From Rhineura floridana (lineage: Eukaryota; Chordata; Lepidosauria; Squamata; Rhineuridae): a stretch of 64,000 bases of DNA. Both the position numbers and the translations under genes were made by a program. The DNA is taken from contig NC_084480.1 of assembly GCF_030035675.1 (NCBI RefSeq), forward strand, positions 286,030,394-286,094,393, given 5' to 3'. Positions within the stretch are counted from its first letter, which is position 1. Every line of letters starts with the position of its first letter. Positions 1-10,809 of this stretch are shown here, in pieces. Under the pieces are notes generated by a model. That model searched no databases, was not told the origin of the DNA, and was given only the letters and a program-made list of their open reading frames with translations.

Positions 1-52
1 GCCAGGGATTGAACCAGGGGCATTCTACATGCAAAGCAGATGCTCTACCACT
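1..52 (-). mobile_element. tRNA-headed SINE (SINE-T), cut by window edge
   Basis: On the minus strand this reads as a tRNA-like pol III promoter: an A-box-like stretch (TAGTTCAGTGGTAGAGCAT) followed by a B-box-like GGTTCAATCCC. The same head occurs in longer copies at 44343-44545 and 34958-35147. Only the head lies in the window. A tRNA gene is unlikely because the sequence matches the SINE copies rather than a folded cloverleaf. Confidence 0.7.
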
Positions 53-719
53 GAACTAGCAAGGAACATAGATAATAAGTACATATATAATAGGATCTGA
101 CATAATAAATATCGCAATTAAGCTTTCTCAAGAATTCTTTACAAATAATCTGGGATCTAAAGGGCGGTTGTTTCTTATTTCTGCTTTGCATTAACAGAAA
201 TACCAACGGGATAATGTATGTATACTCAATTCATGACTTTCCTAGCTCCTCTGGCAATACAATAGTCACCAAATGTGCATTTAAACAACCTCTCTAGACC
301 ATCACAAAAAAGTATTTCATGTATATTATACCCCATCCCCGTGGACTGAGGATGGCAATAACATGTCACAATAATTATAAAGGAACAATAAAAACATGAT
401 AAAACCAAGAAGATAAAATGCCAACATAGAATTAAAAAAAACCTATGAGCACAATCCAGCCAAATTTAAATGCATTTACATCCTGCTGATTTTAATGAGA
501 ATTAAGCATGTGCTTAACTCCCCATTCAAATCAGTGTGACCTCAATTGGGTGGAGTTGGAGCTCAGACTTTTGATAAGTTTCCAGGGAATGGAAATTCAA
601 CAACTGAGAGGCAGCCATCAAAACTTCTCTCCCTCTGAGCCATTGTTCACATTTTGGGCACATATGGTACAGTCAAGAGAAAGTTGATCTCAAAGAGTTG
701 ATGATGGGAAACAATGCAT
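53..719. other. AT-rich stretch, nothing recognised
   Basis: No repeat family, RNA gene or convincing coding frame is visible. The short frames here have no recognisable motif. It may be unique sequence or very old repeats. Confidence 0.5.
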
Positions 720-1016
720 AAGAACATAAGAAGAGCCTGCTGGATCAGGCCCATTTATTCCAGCATCCTCTTCTTAGAGTGACCAACCAGATGCCCAAGG
801 GAAGCCTTCAAGCAGGACCTGAGCCCAAGAGAACTCTCCCCTCCTGCATTTTCCCGCAACTGGTATTCGGAAGCATAACGCCTCCGACCACGGAGGCAGA
901 ACAAAGCCATAATGGCTAACAGCCAACAATAGTCTTATCCATGAATCTGTCTAATCCTCTTTTAAAGCCATCCAAGTTGGTACTATTTCCCCACATTCTA
1001 CAACCTAATGCGACTG
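720..1016 (-). mobile_element. CR1 LINE, 3' end fragment
   Basis: The plus strand starts with AGAACATAAGAAGAGCCTGC, the reverse complement of the 3' terminus of the CR1 copy at 16467-17762. It follows that copy's 3' UTR and then the end of ORF2 (the region encoding the LDGFKRRLDKF-like segment). It is strongly diverged and 5'-truncated, as is usual for CR1. Confidence 0.85.
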
Positions 1017-1609
1017 TTTGTTAATAATCCAAGGTGTTGCTGTTGTAAGAATTACTAAGGGCCAAACTAGACATTACATAGTAGACATAGCTATGGCCAA
1101 CCGCATCTCTCCCATGCACCTCCATGGCAACATCCAAGAAAACAAAAGTGTGATGTGTCCTGACATCATCATACTCAACATTTCCCCACCCCAGTTCACT
1201 GTCTGCCACTTGCAAGGGTAAGGAGAAACACTCATGGTGATGATGCCATATTGTGTGTTTCATTTACAAATACTGCTGGGGCAGACAGCTACCGCTGCCA
1301 CGCACCACCACCTTGGATCTAGTTTAGACTGTTAAGAGTGATAAGATCACTTTCACTTTTGGGATCAGGAGGTTTTTTTCTATTGGTGAAGACAGCAGGG
1401 CTTGCTTCTCTAAGTAAAGTAAATATGCACTGTGCGGTGATTAGAAACAGAGCTCCTTCAAACAACGGAGGTGTACATAGATCCCATTGTGTGAAAACTG
1501 CAAGGGATCTGTACAAAGGGTTAAGGGCTAACTTTTTTTAGCAATTAATATTTTTCTTCACAAGGTGATGTGGTGATGGTCTTCTATCAAATGCCTTCTT
1601 GTGTGTAAG

Positions 1610-1640
<31 letters not shown>

Positions 1641-1727
1641 AGCAGTTACTCTGCTACCTCTTCATGTCTGAGAAGACTCACAGATCAGACTTACTGAGTC
1701 TGTGGTGAGACAGCCCGATGGTCATTG
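1017..1727. other. Unassigned sequence
   Basis: No clear repeat assignment apart from the dinucleotide tract listed separately. Overlapping short frames on both strands lack family features. Confidence 0.45.
1613..1641. repeat. (CA)n microsatellite
   Basis: About fourteen uninterrupted CA units. Confidence 0.95.
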
Positions 1728-1925
1728 CAATTCTTTGTTACATTTATATCCCACCTTTCCTCCATAGAGCTTAAAGTTCTTCTCTCCATTTTATCCTTAC
1801 AACAACCCTGTGAAGCAGATGAGGCTAAGTGACTGTGACTGGCCCAAGGTGAGCTTCATAGGTTAGCAGAGATTTGAACCCTGCTCTCTCAAGTCAAAAT
1901 CCAACACTAACACCATACCTCCATT
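1728..1925 (-). mobile_element. tRNA-derived SINE with L2-like tail, diverged
   Basis: On the minus strand a B-box-like GGGTTCAAATCTC is followed by the Sauria/MIR-like middle (CACCTTGGGCCAGTCAC, then CACAGGGTTGTTG). It ends in a GTGGGATATAAAT motif, the same tail motif as the L2-like ends at 7826-8120 and 61495-61880. The head resembles Sauria SINE while the tail is not BovB-like, so it belongs to a different LINE partner. Confidence 0.6.
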
Positions 1926-2430
1926 GGATGCAAGGGTGTCCATGGGGGGGGAGGTGGGCACTCTCCCCCCCCCGAATTCTAAATAGAATGGTGGGTGGAG
2001 TGGGTTGCCAATGACCTGTAGTAAGAATTCATGACCTTGTCCCCCCCCAAAAAAATATTTCTGCGGACACTCAACTGGATGAATATATTTCCAATTTCTG
2101 TAAGTAAGTTTAACAGATGCCTGCTTACTTTGTTGCTGTGGCAGTAAGATTAAAAAATGAAAGAATAAGGACGTTCATTTATTAACCACCGATAGAAAGG
2201 GTAGGGGGTGGAGTGGTACTTTGCCTGTCTCCATTGGGCGCCCAAACTCTTTCCAACAATCCCATAGTGTGCAGTACTTGACAGCAGTAATCCCACATTT
2301 CAGACATCACAATAAATCCCACAGAACAGACCATTCCAAATTAGCCACATCTCTCTGAAAATAGCATGCGATTGTGTCCAGTGTCACTTTTTTTTACACA
2401 TACCCTGTCAGGTTTGCATACTTAATATAT
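1926..2430. other. Unassigned sequence with G and C runs
   Basis: Homopolymer G/C runs lie near 1944-1972 and 2041-2048. Otherwise nothing is recognised. Confidence 0.4.
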
Positions 2431-2512
2431 ACCCCTCCTCCAAGAAGCTCATGGTTCTTCTTCCCCCTACTGCATCCTCACAACAACCCTGTGAGGTAGG
2501 AGCCTTGCATAC
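2431..2512 (-). mobile_element. SINE middle fragment
   Basis: Contains CCTCACAACAACCCTGTGAG, the reverse complement of the conserved SINE middle (CTCACAGGGTTGTTGTGAGG) also seen at 1728-1925. Short and without identifiable ends. Confidence 0.5.
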
Positions 2513-2597
2513 AACTGTGGTTATACATTTACGGTGCTAAGTGCAAAAAGAAAAAGAGAAAAACATGCCTTTCTCTGGTAGAGAATTGCTACGAGAC

Positions 2598-2632
2598 AAT
2601 AATAATAATAATAATAATGATGATGATGATGT
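2598..2632. repeat. (AAT)n(GAT)n microsatellite
   Basis: Uninterrupted AAT triplets switch to GAT triplets. They produce an Asn/Asp run in a 117-codon frame that is otherwise unremarkable. Confidence 0.9.
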
Positions 2633-2639
2633 TGCTGGC

Positions 2640-3220
2640 CAACAAAAACCATTGTCAGTGTGGCGGATGCACATTTCTGGCGCTATAGAGCTACTGAAAG
2701 GGGGAACTAGCAGCAGAATTCAGTGCTGCTTTTTTCCTGAGCGGCGATCCCAGACACATTTACTGGGCCGAGAAGTGGCTTTAAACTTCGAGTCACTTAT
2801 TAACGACGGAGGTGAAGACTTCTTTCTAACCCAGCCTGTCATTTGCTTACCTGATTTGCGTAGTACCACCCACTGGAAAGAAACCCACTGCTGATCTCTT
2901 TGCCCCCAAAGGGGGCATTTTGGACTAAGCGAGGCTTCGCCATTGTCAAGGCGACCCTTTGGAACCCTCTCTGGGGTCTTCAGCTGCGCTCCTCGGCCAA
3001 TGTGGTCACCCCAAGCAACGCCATGAGCAATCGGAGCGAGGGGAACCGGATTTCAGACTTTCCTGCCACTTCCTGGTCTGGGATTGTTTGGGAGGAGAAA
3101 GAAAGGGATGTTTATTCTGGGACAAGAGGCCACTGTTTTCTGCGGCCGGAAGTTCGCAGGTGCTTAAAGAGTTCTTGAAAAAAGAAAGAGCCGCTGCTAT
3201 GATTGGGGCGATGAGGTTAT
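2640..3220. promoter_or_regulatory. CpG-richer segment, candidate regulatory DNA
   Basis: Between 2900 and 3160 I count about a dozen CpGs and balanced GC content, whereas most of the window is AT-rich and CpG-poor. Visible motifs are a CCAAT box in GGCCAATG (about 2996) and an ETS-type core CCGGAAGT (about 3146). No repeat family accounts for it. Small overlapping frames occur but have no recognisable domain. It could be the CpG island or first exon of a gene outside the window, or an unrecognised GC-rich repeat. No splice pattern or transcript evidence is available. Confidence 0.25.
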
Positions 3221-3506
3221 TCGTTTGCTTGCTTTATTCTTTTTTACATGAGGATGAAAGAAAAAAAATGCAAAAAGACGTGAAGAATTCTGCAGCAGCG
3301 CAGGAGTAGATTTGATAGCGGCTTGTGTGCTTTCGGTAGCCCTGCCCCACCCACCTCCTGTTTGAGCACTAATAGCCTGAGATTTAACTCTTGCAGTACT
3401 AATAGAGGAGGACACAGTAAAGAAGAACCACACCGTTGGATTGGAGGGGCAGACTCAAACGAATGGCCAAGAATGCCCTGTGAAAGACGTTTGTTCCTTC
3501 CGAATA

Positions 3507-3851
3507 TAGGGTTGCCAGGTTCAGGGCCTGAGAATGATTCTGTATCTGTAAGAGAAGAGAAAATTCAACCAAAGGCAGGTTTTCTTGCAACACTGTAATG
3601 GGAAAAACGGTACCAAAAGGTGAAGTTCTCCCTTCCCCCTAGACAACTTTTAAAGATACAGAAGACCTCTTGGTTGCCAGGCCCAGCCTCCAAGAGGTCT
3701 TCTGTATCTTTAAACGTTGTACAGGGGGAAGGGAGAATTTCACCTTGTGGTTTTTCCCATTACCGTGTTGCAAGAACACCTGCATTTGGCTGAATTTTCT
3801 CTTCTCTTAAAGGTACAGAATCATTCTCAGGCCCTGAGCCTGGCAACCCTA
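3507..3851. mobile_element. Near-perfect palindromic MITE (fold-back element)
   Basis: The termini are TAGGGTTGCCAGG and its complement CCTGGCAACCCTA. The two ~160 bp arms match at roughly 90% or better by eye and meet at a ~16 bp spacer near 3676. The spacer itself holds another GTTGCCAGGCC. There is no coding capacity. A transcript would form one long hairpin. No target duplication could be identified. Confidence 0.8.
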
Positions 3852-4014
3852 GTTAGGATTGCAACATGGAGATTTGATGCTCCATTTTCCTTGTGGAAAT
3901 AGGAAATATGTTGCATTTTGCTTTCCCTAAACCCATGTCAGTCATGCCTAAAGCTTCTCCAAGTGTAAATGGAGCCTCAATCTTTACACCAACACCAAGA
4001 AGAAGTGGTTACAG

Positions 4015-4136
4015 CAGAGATGGAAGCCTGTGGCCCTCTAGATGAGGCTCCAACTCCCATCAGCCCCAATAGTCAAGAATGGTGGGAGTTGTAATCCAAC
4101 AACATCTGGAGGGCTACAGATGCCCCATGCCCGGGG
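4015..4136. mobile_element. Z-family MITE (hAT-type, palindromic)
   Basis: Carries the family signature: CCTGTGGCCCTCTAGATG at one end, its complement near the other, and CAACTCCCATCAGCCCCAA in the middle. The best-defined copy at 13767-13903 has an 8 bp target duplication, which indicates hAT. Confidence 0.75.
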
Positions 4137-5479
4137 GATGACAGCAGTCATTGGAACAATGAAAGCAACTGCTGGCATGCAGACTGAGAATGACAGCTTT
4201 ATATTTTGGTAACTAGTTATAATAGTACATAACAATGTCTTTGTTTTGTGTGTGGGGTAGGTTGGTCTGAAAAGGGAATGAAACCTTCAGAAGAGATGCC
4301 CATTTTCTTTGGCCCTTCATGCTTAACACTGTTCACCTGTAAGACTCCTGCGGCTGTAAAACCAGAATGCTGCTGCCATTTCTTTAAACTGGCACAGAAG
4401 GAGACCATATTTTCAGGCAAAACTCTTTGATTGAATAATTGGGTTGGCAGCCTGCATTCATTCCCTATTCCCTTCCAGGTTTGCTTATTATTATTGCTGG
4501 GCAATAGTCCCAGAAACACAAACCACTCAGCCATAATAATAGCAGCATGCCGTTCTAGTACATCTCTGCTCATTTACTGTGAGAAAAGACTCATGGCTCC
4601 ACTGGCAATGAAGAGCACTTATTATTATTAAGGAATATTTATAAGAGTAATTGGGATGGGAAACAAAGAAAAACAGAAGAGAACAAATAAAAGGAAGTGT
4701 TTGCATTAGGCGTTACCTCTCCTCAAGAAGATAGTTGTGTTAGTTTAGTCTTTTTCTTTTTAAAAAATAATTAGACAAATTCAGGGTACATAGGTCTGTC
4801 AATATCTGATGGTGGAGCAAACTAGGGAACAGCTGCTTCCAGCACTCCCACTTTCTACGCTTCCCAGAGTTATCTGGTTGGCCATGGCTATCGAGACGTG
4901 TGTTCGTATGTGACAGTAAGGCAAGTTTTGTTGAACAAGCCAGGGTCGGTCTCACAAATGACCCAAGAAACCATGGCTTGTTTCATCCTGTTGTGGCTTG
5001 TTCCTCCCAGTCTCCCCTGCCAGTGTCCATGTGATCTCCACAATGCTTTTGAGGTGCTCCTGTATTGACACAACCTCACTGCATCACCAGCTCACTTACC
5101 ACGGCCTGCACAAATGGGGTGCTCAACTCTCCTCAGAGATCTGTGGCACTCAGGCACTCCCAGAGACAATCTTACCTCCCCCATCCCCCAATAGACATAT
5201 CCTGTCTTGAGACCAGAAATTCTTAATCTTTTCCTACCACTCCAGTGTCATAAAATAACTTTTCTCTGCAAGTTATTGGCTGACCAAAATGATGAATGTG
5301 TGGAGCCAAAGGGCCATTATCATACTGTTTCTGTGAACGCTTCTCCAGCTCATTAGCTATCAGTACCTCCAGCAAAGCATTGTGGGGGAGGTTTCACCAT
5401 TTTACTCCCCAAAGACTTTCCTATAAAAAAAGTTTCCTACACGCACCCCTGAAATAACTGCTGTTGTGTTACCTAGAAC
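4137..5479. other. Unassigned sequence
   Basis: Contains short TTATTA-type runs (4481-4495, 4620-4632). A ~250 bp stretch (4880-5130) has CATGGCTTG/CAAGCC-type inverted words that suggest an old MITE. No coding or RNA gene is supported. Confidence 0.4.
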
Positions 5480-5680
5480 AACCTTTCTCTTCTCTGAGGC
5501 ATTTTAATCTTAGTTAAATGTTTGTAACTTGGTTTTAGATTGTGTAGTTTTTATATGCTTGTTGTATCAGATTCTGTAATTTTATTGTATTTTATGTTAA
5601 CCGCCCAGAGAGCTATTGCTAGTCGGGCGGTATATAAGTTTAAGAAATAAATAATAAATAAATATAAATAAACCCAGCTC
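5480..5680 (+). mobile_element. L2-like LINE 3' end
   Basis: AT-rich 3' UTR followed by CCGCCCAGAGAGC, then GGGCGGTATATAAGTTTAAG and a TAAATAAATA-type tail. This is the typical layout of squamate L2 ends. The 5' boundary is approximate. Confidence 0.65.
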
Positions 5681-6685
5681 CTCCTCAGAATGTTAAATGT
5701 TAAATGCATGCTATAGTCAGAGATATTTGGGACAATAATACAGGGACTGAATGGCTTTCCAAGGAAAGAAAAATGCAACAGGCCCTCTGTCTAATCTATT
5801 AAGATCTACCCTAGACTATATGCTGAAAGCAGAACTTAACTCTTAGCTGGCTAGCACGATTATTACACCTAGAGAGAGTAAAATAAAGAAACTGAAGAAT
5901 ATATTCTATTTTGCACCTTTAGGGTTTTTTTTCCCTTAGCACTGTTGTTGGGAAATTCTTACTTGTGATTGGTACTATAGTGGCTTGGACATTTAAACAA
6001 ACCACAATTAGGTCAAGCAAGCTATGGCTTAGCATTACACGTGGTGCTGGTCTTGTTAGGCTGTTGTTCTCATCTAGCAGGACAGTTTCATATGGAAAGA
6101 GGAACCTCATTTTGTCATGGTTTGGAACAAAGCCATCCTCCCTCAGAACTGCAAAGATGTCTCCAGCTGACTGTTCCTATGAAGCTATTGCTCTGGGACA
6201 TGCCGGGGGAGGGGTATTTCACACCTGGACCTAGGGGACTCTGATTTAGATGGAAGAAAAGAAGGCAGAGACCATCTCATCTAACAGGAACATTCTTATG
6301 GAATCTCCTTTTTTCCCCATTAAAACCAAAGGGTCCTATTAATTTTAATGGACAGCATTTATAGGACAGCAAACAGGCAGACATATTGTGGTGGGAGAAC
6401 AAAAAATGTTTCTGTTCCCTGACACAGGGATCACCAAAGTCTGCAGCTAGGAAAAGGTTTGCTGTTCTGTCAGCCGTGTCCTCCATCACATCATGTCCTT
6501 TCTACTGGAGTCCATTAACTTCTGTGAGCATGAATTGGAATCTGCAGCTTGTGTTGTTGTTGGGGCTGAAGCACAGCTAGCCCTCATTCCAAACATTTGT
6601 GACTCCAGTACCAGGCATGGGCTTTGATCCCGTCTCAGGGGTGTCACTTCTTACAGATTCTTTCTCCAGAACCAATAGGAGCAAT
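5681..6685. other. Unassigned sequence
   Basis: No confident repeat, RNA or coding assignment. Words such as CAAGCTATGGCTTAG around 6020 suggest degraded MITE material. Confidence 0.4.
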
Positions 6686-6695
6686 TCTCTTTTAT

Positions 6696-6936
6696 GTTGT
6701 TGTTATATGCCTTCAAGTCTATTACGACTTATGGCGACCCTATGAATCTTTTGGATATATTCATAGGGTTTTCATGGTAAGAAGTATTCAGAGATGGTTT
6801 ACTACTGCCTTCCTCTAAGCCTATGGCACCCGGTATTCCCAGGCTGTCTCCCATCCAAGTACTAACCAGGCCTGATCCTACTTAGCTTCCGAGATCAGAC
6901 GAGATTGGGTGTGTTCAGGGTAGTATGGCCATAGGC
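6696..6936 (-). mobile_element. 5S rRNA-headed SINE with BovB/Sauria tail
   Basis: On the minus strand, 6936-6819 is a nearly full-length (~118 nt) 5S rRNA-like sequence. It starts GCCTATGGCCATACTACC, passes through the internal control region (GAAGCTAAG..., TTGGATGGGAGAC) and ends ATACCGGGTGCCATAGG. The rest (6818-6696) is the tail shared with the Sauria SINEs at 60012-60242 and 62766-62994 (TTACCATGAAAACCCTAT, CGCCATAAGTCG), ending in a GTT-repeat complement as BovB 3' ends do. Perfect 10 bp target duplications TCTCTTTTAT flank it at 6686-6695 and 6937-6946. This shows retroposition as one unit, so it is not a 5S gene. Confidence 0.93.
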
Positions 6937-6961
6937 TCTCTTTTATAGAACAATGTAAATA

Positions 6962-7147
6962 CAGTAAGGCCCCACTCATATGGTGGGTTACGTTCCAGAC
7001 CCCCGCCTTAAAGCGAAATCTGCCAAAAAGCGGAACTCCATCAATAAAATGGTGCCCGACGCCCGAAAAACGCCTTAAAAGCAGAACAAGCACGGTATGA
7101 GTGGGGCCTTACTCTAATTTTAGCTGCCGAAAAGCGGGGCCCTACTG
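6962..7147. mobile_element. pogo/Tigger-like MITE
   Basis: Ends are CAGTAAGGCCCC and GGGGCCCTACTG, flanked on both sides by TA (6960-6961, 7148-7149), as expected of the Tc1/mariner-pogo group. The interior is GC-rich with repeated AAAGCGG words and does not code. A relative lies at 21211-21423. Confidence 0.8.
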
Positions 7148-7149
7148 TA

Positions 7150-7825
7150 TTGCCCATCGTACCAATACAGTAAAACTATTTTCAATTTTTTACTTTATAA
7201 TTCCGGAGTTCAGTAATGGCTTCACTACTACTACAATTTTTATGTTCTTATGTCCTTATTTCTGATTACTGTTACTACTACACAGAAGTTAATCTTCCTG
7301 CCTGAAAATGTGAGTGCATCTCTTGTGTATAAAAGACAAAAAGTATAGTCCTGATCCTGCAGTGGGAAGGGGCTGGAATGCCAATACAGTCTTGAAACTA
7401 ATGTACCTGCAAGGAATTTCTCAGGTACTTCAACAACCTCAAATGTACAACGGTATGTTTGCTACTTCCTCCATTAAAGTGAATAGGAAGGTCTATTTGT
7501 GAAAAAGACCCTTACATTGAAGAGTACCCATAGACCTCTGGATAGTGGGGGGACAGTACCTATTTTTACTCAGTATATTCACAGGAAAGATGTATTTTTA
7601 GGGGCCATGTATAAAGTGATCATAAAAATGAAAAGGATTTTTTTTTTACGTCTGGTCTAATAATTATGGCACCCATCCCAGTTACAGTTTGGTTGCTTAA
7701 AAACTATTGAAGTCAATAGGATCTAAGCAGCACATTTGTGTATAATAACCTAGTTCTCCACTGAAAATCCTGAATGCACCTAAGAAATGCTTGCTTCTAA
7801 AATGCACTTTAAAAAATCAGTGAAA
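7150..7825. other. Unassigned sequence
   Basis: Nothing recognised. 7690-7735 has words resembling the T2 MITE. Confidence 0.4.
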
Positions 7826-8120
7826 TATTTATTTATTTATTTATTTATTATTCAATTTATATCCTGCCCTTCCTCCTAGCAGGAGCCCAGGGTGGCAAAC
7901 CAAAGCACTAAAAACACTTTAAAACATAAAAACAGACTTTAAAATACATTAAAACAAAACATCTTTAAAAACATTTTGTAAAAAGCTTTCAAGACATCTT
8001 TAAAAAAAGTTAAAAGCATATTGCTTTAAAGGTTTAAAAATATATTAAGAAGCAATTCCAACACAGACGCAGACTGGGATAAGGTCTCAACTTAAAAGGC
8101 TTTGTTGAAAGAGGAAGGTT
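7826..8120 (-). mobile_element. L2-like LINE 3' end (AT-rich tail unit W)
   Basis: The plus strand begins with (TTTA)n, then ATTTATATCCTGCCCTTCC and GGAGCCCAGGGTGGC, then AAAACATT/TTTAAAA-rich 3' UTR. The minus strand therefore ends GGATATAAAT(AAAT)n. A near-identical segment occurs at 61495-61880. Confidence 0.7.
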
Positions 8121-8237
8121 GGATTTTCCATGAGTCATACTGTGAAAATAGTGGAGATGGTGTAAACAGGAATATTATGATATACACACATTCTGCAATT
8201 ACATATCATATTTATTACAAATCTGTTTAAAATGACA

Positions 8238-8336
8238 GCCTTAGGATACAATCCAACACACACTTACCTGGGAGTAAAACCCATTGAACCTAATGGAGTA
8301 TATTTCTGAGTAAACATGTACTGGATTGCAGCCTTA
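8238..8336. mobile_element. T2 MITE
   Basis: About 95 bp with mirror-image halves: TACAATCCAACACACACTTA ... CTGGATTGCAGCC at the ends, ACCTGGGAGTAAAACCCATT and GAGTAAACATG inside. Many copies occur in this window. It does not code. Confidence 0.7.
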
Positions 8337-8967
8337 ATATATATAACTTTGCCCCTCACCTGAACATTCCATTTTGCATTGTCCTACCTTCCCCCCTAAA
8401 AGATTAGTTTTGTATGAACCCCCCTGATCCTAAATAAGAGGTGATACAGAAAACAAAAGCATCTAGCAGCTGCCTTACACCCTTAGTCAGTCTCATGGAG
8501 TTCAGAGGGGCTTACTTGTTAAGTAGGCATAAGTAGGATCACACTGTTACAGCCCCCTCCCTACCCCTGATGGCCAAAATGTTACCAAATTCTTCCAAGC
8601 TACACAGCAAGTGGATTGGACTGTGAAAGACCAATCCAAATTGTGTTTGCAGTTTTAGAAATTTGTAGGGCAGTACAATATCTCAGAGAGGTGGTCAGGT
8701 CTCCTGCTCCCCTGGTGCATTCAATATAGCTGCCCAATTTCCCTGCTTTTAAAAATTTGATAGAAATATCTGTTGGCTCTAGGTACGTTCTTAAACCACA
8801 AGGGTTTTTTGTCTATTAGTGAATATTAATTACTTTTGCAAATGTGTTTGTTAGTTATAGTTATAGTCCACCTGGGTACTGTACCATTTCAGTTTTCCTG
8901 AAGGGACTTCTTTATTTGAAAGAGCCTCTATCTTGCAATCCAGGTGAGAAAAAGTAGAGAAAAAGGC
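8337..8967. other. Unassigned sequence
   Basis: No clear features. Confidence 0.4.
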
Positions 8968-9070
8968 TAACTGTGACTGTAATCCTAGACCCTTTTACCT
9001 GGAAATAAGACCCATGGAACATAATAGGGCTTATTTCTGAGTAAATATGTAGGATAGACTGTAAATCCCA
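8968..9070. mobile_element. T2 MITE
   Basis: Same layout as 8238-8336 (TACCTGGAAATAAGACCC, TTCTGAGTAAATATG). Confidence 0.65.
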
Positions 9071-9415
9071 TTATAGTTTTTCACACAAAGTGTACTCGTT
9101 TTCTTTCTGACTGGGAAAATATTTCACTAGGAACTTTTTCAAACAAACATGAAATCTGAAGTAGTACTGTTCTCATGCAGTGACTATACCATTTGAATTG
9201 CCCCTTAATCTCATGCAAGTATATGGATGGTTACAGTATGTAACAAAAGAAAAAGACAAAAAGTGTATGCTGTGCAGTGAACAAGAACAGCAGTGGGCAT
9301 GCACATACCACAACACGACTTGAGGACAATTTCCTCAGTGCAATCAGGGTCACATCCACACGATACATTTAAATCACTCTTAAACCAGTCATGGCTTTCC
9401 CCCAAAGAATTCTGG

Positions 9416-9964
9416 GGTTGCGCGCCACCCCAATCTCCGAGCGGTGAGATTTCCAGGGGTCCCTGTGCTCGCCCAGGGTTTGGTTTCCTTGGGAAGAAGT
9501 TCAGCAGAGACTGTGGTGTCTTTATGACATATGGTTTATTTATTTACACACATTCCAACCTGAGCTTAGGATGGAGGGGTTCAAGGCATCTGCAGTCCAA
9601 TATCCAGCTTTTCCATTAGGGGTACAGGAGGCACCCCAAAGCCATGGTGCAGAGAGTCAGTCTCTCTGCCTGCCTCCAATTTCCAGCCTTTCTCAGACAC
9701 ACTCAAAACACAAGCCTCTCCTCAGCCCCAGGAGGGGGGGGTGGCTCTCCTGAAGAGTTTCAATGACAAAGGGATCTCTCTGGCCCATTCACCAGTTGAT
9801 GAGGACCTGATAGACCCATTACCCCACCTGGTCACTATATTAGATTAACAAAATAAACTCATCTGACCAGCAGAGTGGGTTTCTCACCCCTAGGCATAAG
9901 TCTCCAAATCAGAGGCTGGAAAAGGGACTCAGAAATTATCCATCTCAACCCCAAACCCATAACA
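9416..9964 (-). mobile_element. Solo LTR fossil (endogenous retrovirus type)
   Basis: A 549 bp unit flanked by the 4 bp duplication CTGG (9412-9415, 9965-9968) inside a Y MITE. A sister copy lies at 45125-45679, with a TGTTG...CAACA terminus and its own 4 bp duplication. The minus orientation is inferred from an AATAAATAAA signal about 115 bp before the minus-strand 3' end. The 4 bp duplication fits ERV1/gammaretrovirus-like integration. No internal coding region remains. The two copies are roughly 85-90% alike by eye, so they are old. Confidence 0.75.
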
Positions 9965-10075
9965 CTGGTAACTGTAGTTTGTTAAGTGTGCTAGGAATTA
10001 TAGCTCTGTGAGGAGCCTCCTAACAACTGTCAGCACCCTTACTAAACTGCATTGTTGTTGTTATGTGCCTTCACC

Positions 10076-10792
10076 TCAATTACGACTTATGGCAACCCTA
10101 TGAATCAGCGACCTCCAAGAGCATCTGTCATGAACCACCCTGTTCAGATCTTGTAAGTTCAGGTCTGTGGCTTCCTTTATGGAATCAATCCATCTCTTGT
10201 TTGGCCTTCCTCTTTCTCTACTCCCTTCTGTTTTTCCCAGCATTATTGTCTTTTCTACTGAATCAGGTCTTCTTGTTATGTGTCCAAAGTATGATAACCT
10301 CAGTTTCATCATTTTAGCTTCTAGTGACAGTTCTGGTTTCATTTGTTCTAACACCCAATTATTTGTCTTTTTCGCAGTCCATGATATGCACAAAGCTCTC
10401 CTCCAACACCACATTTCAAATGAGTTGATTTTTCTCTTATCCACATCTTTCACTGTCCAACTTTCACATCCATACATAGAGATCGGGAATACCATGGTCT
10501 GAATGATCCTGACTTTGGTGTTCAGTGATACACCTTTGCATTTGAGGATCTTTTCTAGTTCTCTCATAGCTGCCCTCCCAAGTCCTAGCCTTCTTCTGAT
10601 TTCTTGACTACTGTCTCCATTTTGGTTAATGACTGTGCCTAGGTATTGATAATCCTTGACAAGTTCAAAGTCCTCATTGTCAACCTTAAAGTTACATAAA
10701 TCTTCTGTTGTTATTACTTTAGTCTTTTTGACGTTCAGCTGTAGTCCTGCTTTCGTGCTTTCCTCTTTAACTTTCATCAGCATTCTTTTCAA
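10076..10792 (-). pseudogene. BovB ORF2 C-terminal segment
   Basis: A 238-codon open segment. After the RT core it has LLMKVKEES-like (here MLMKVKEESTKAGLQLNVKK), YQYLGTVINQNGD, RRRLGLGRAAMRELEKIL, TMVFPISMYGCESWTVK, MWCWRRALCISWTAKKTN, LRLSYFGHI and a DRCSWRSLIHRVAISRN end. All are hallmarks of the BovB thumb and C-terminal region. It lies in a different frame from the upstream RT segment (10810-11445), so a frameshift separates them. It was formerly part of an RT/endonuclease polyprotein. Now inactive. Confidence 0.85.
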
Positions 10793-10809
10793 ATCATTAC
10801 TGGTTTCTG

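Noticed and set aside
2541-2894. A coding exon (117-codon frame with Asn/Asp run)
   Set aside because: The run is a microsatellite, no domain is seen and there are no supporting splice signals. The region is kept only as a CpG-rich candidate.
6819-6936. A functional 5S rRNA gene
   Set aside because: It is fused to a BovB/Sauria tail and flanked by target duplications, and it differs from the usual vertebrate 5S at several positions. It is a SINE head.
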